Below, one piece after another: positions 15,552 to 15,900 of a stretch of 15,900 nt of DNA. The DNA is taken from positions 1 through 15,900 of the forward strand of contig CAYJFE010000066.1 in NCBI GenBank assembly GCA_964369165.1, read 5' to 3'. This DNA comes from CAYJAZ01 sp964369165. GTDB lineage: Bacteria > Desulfobacterota > Desulfovibrionia > Desulfovibrionales > Desulfovibrionaceae. Each line of letters starts with the position of its first letter. Position 1 is the stretch's first letter. A program made the translations under genes and the position numbers. The notes under the pieces are model-generated. The model ran no database searches, had not been told where the DNA came from, and worked only from the letters and a program-made list of their open reading frames with translations.

Positions 15552-15608
15552 ACTTCTTTACGGATAGGCTGTAAAGGAGTATTGATTAACCTTTTTTTCT
15601 TTACGGAG
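15552..15608 (+). promoter_or_regulatory. Structured rpsL leader with two alternative helices
   Basis: Helix 1 pairs 15552-15561 with 15571-15580: ten pairs including one G-U, and a 9-base loop. The sequence TCTTTACGGA occurs twice (15555-15564 and 15598-15607). The right arm of helix 1 can therefore pair instead with the second copy: helix 2 is 15569-15578 with 15597-15606, ten pairs including two G-U. Helix 2 would cover part of the GGAG ribosome site (15605-15608). The pairings are seen by hand; any regulatory role is inferred. Confidence 0.5.
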
Positions 15609-15613
15609 AAGAT

Positions 15614-15900
15614 ATGCCTACTATTAACCAGCTCGTTCGTTACGAGCGTAAGGCACTTGCAAAGCGTAAGAAAACTCCTGCATTGCAAGAATGCCCACAG
15701 CGTCGTGGAGTATGTACTCGTGTATATACCACAACGCCAAAAAAACCTAACTCCGCTTTGCGTAAAGTTGCTCGTGTGCGCCTTACAAACGGAATGGAAG
15801 TAACTGCCTACATCCCTGGTGAAGGCCACAACTTACAAGAACACAGCGTTGTAATGATTCGCGGTGGTCGTGTAAAGGATTTACCTGGTGTGCGTTACCA
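15614..15900 (+). CDS. rpsL: Ribosomal protein S12, 5' part only (runs off the window)
   Basis: Small-subunit protein at the decoding centre. The 95 complete codons read from MPTINQLVR through RGVCTRVYTTTPKKPNSA and GEGHNLQEHSVV to KDLPGVRY, nearly identical to S12 across bacteria; the last roughly 28 residues lie beyond the window. K43 and K44 (K42 and K43 without the initiator Met) and K88 are the usual residues, so no known streptomycin-resistance substitution is visible there. GGAG (15605-15608) lies five bases before the ATG. Codon use (many CGT, GGT) differs from the neighbours and fits high expression. In most bacteria rpsG and fusA follow; here that cannot be seen. It is divergent from cobA-hemD. 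Confidence 0.98.
   Translation, partial: MPTINQLVRYERKALAKRKKTPALQECPQRRGVCTRVYTTTPKKPNSALRKVARVRLTNGMEVTAYIPGEGHNLQEHSVVMIRGGRVKDLPGVRY

Noticed and set aside
15582..15803. Possible leader peptide starting at TTG 15582 in the rpsL leader
   Set aside because: The frame runs through rpsL out of register without an early stop, the start would be TTG, and rpsL itself explains the coding signal.
15521..15829. Open frame on the minus strand opposite rpsL
   Set aside because: It is antisense to the clearly conserved S12 coding sequence and has no recognisable protein features.

Overview
The window is an AT-rich, tightly packed stretch of bacterial chromosome. Its gene content points to the Desulfovibrionaceae (Desulfobacterota), in a low-GC lineage of the Lawsonia/Taurinivorans kind. 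The main clue is the haem pathway: a zinc-type HemB, a fused CobA-HemD and an AhbD-type radical SAM haem synthase. Together they mark the siroheme-dependent (Ahb) route used by sulfate-reducer relatives. The organism call is an inference from gene families and base composition. I see no mobile element, CRISPR array, tRNA or rRNA, and no broken gene. No gene-free stretch exceeds 300 bases; the longest is about 247 bases, between cobA-hemD and rpsL.

Layout. Bases 120-4196 (+) encode one very large membrane c-di-GMP protein (FIST, GGDEF-like, EAL, TM, Cache-like, TM, GGDEF) behind its own promoter. Bases 12283-4242 (-) hold a co-directional series: pfkB-family kinase, murJ-like flippase, ispH, hemB, ahbD, a 136-residue cysteine-containing protein, cysK, cysE. 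Most junctions are short or overlapping, with a probable terminator after pfkB and a candidate internal promoter before hemB. Bases 12405-13085 (+) encode endonuclease III, divergent from pfkB. Bases 15366-13159 (-) hold cobA-hemD and purN, ending in a strong terminator shared with the nth convergence. Bases 15614-15900 (+) are the 5' part of rpsL, with a strong -35 box and a structured leader.

How the genes fit together. HemB makes porphobilinogen. CobA-HemD makes uroporphyrinogen III and methylates it towards precorrin-2 and siroheme. AhbD performs the last step of the alternative haem route; AhbA, AhbB, AhbC and HemC are not in this window. AhbD, IspH and Nth are iron-sulfur enzymes, and the cysE-cysK pair at the end of the same gene series makes cysteine. 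IspH and MurJ link isoprenoid and cell-wall lipid II metabolism.

The most unusual items are the c-di-GMP protein, which looks like two signalling proteins joined end to end; the 136-residue protein after ahbD, which resembles the C-terminal part of a ferredoxin-type protein without its cluster motif; and the rpsL leader, where two mutually exclusive helices can be drawn, one of which covers the ribosome binding site.
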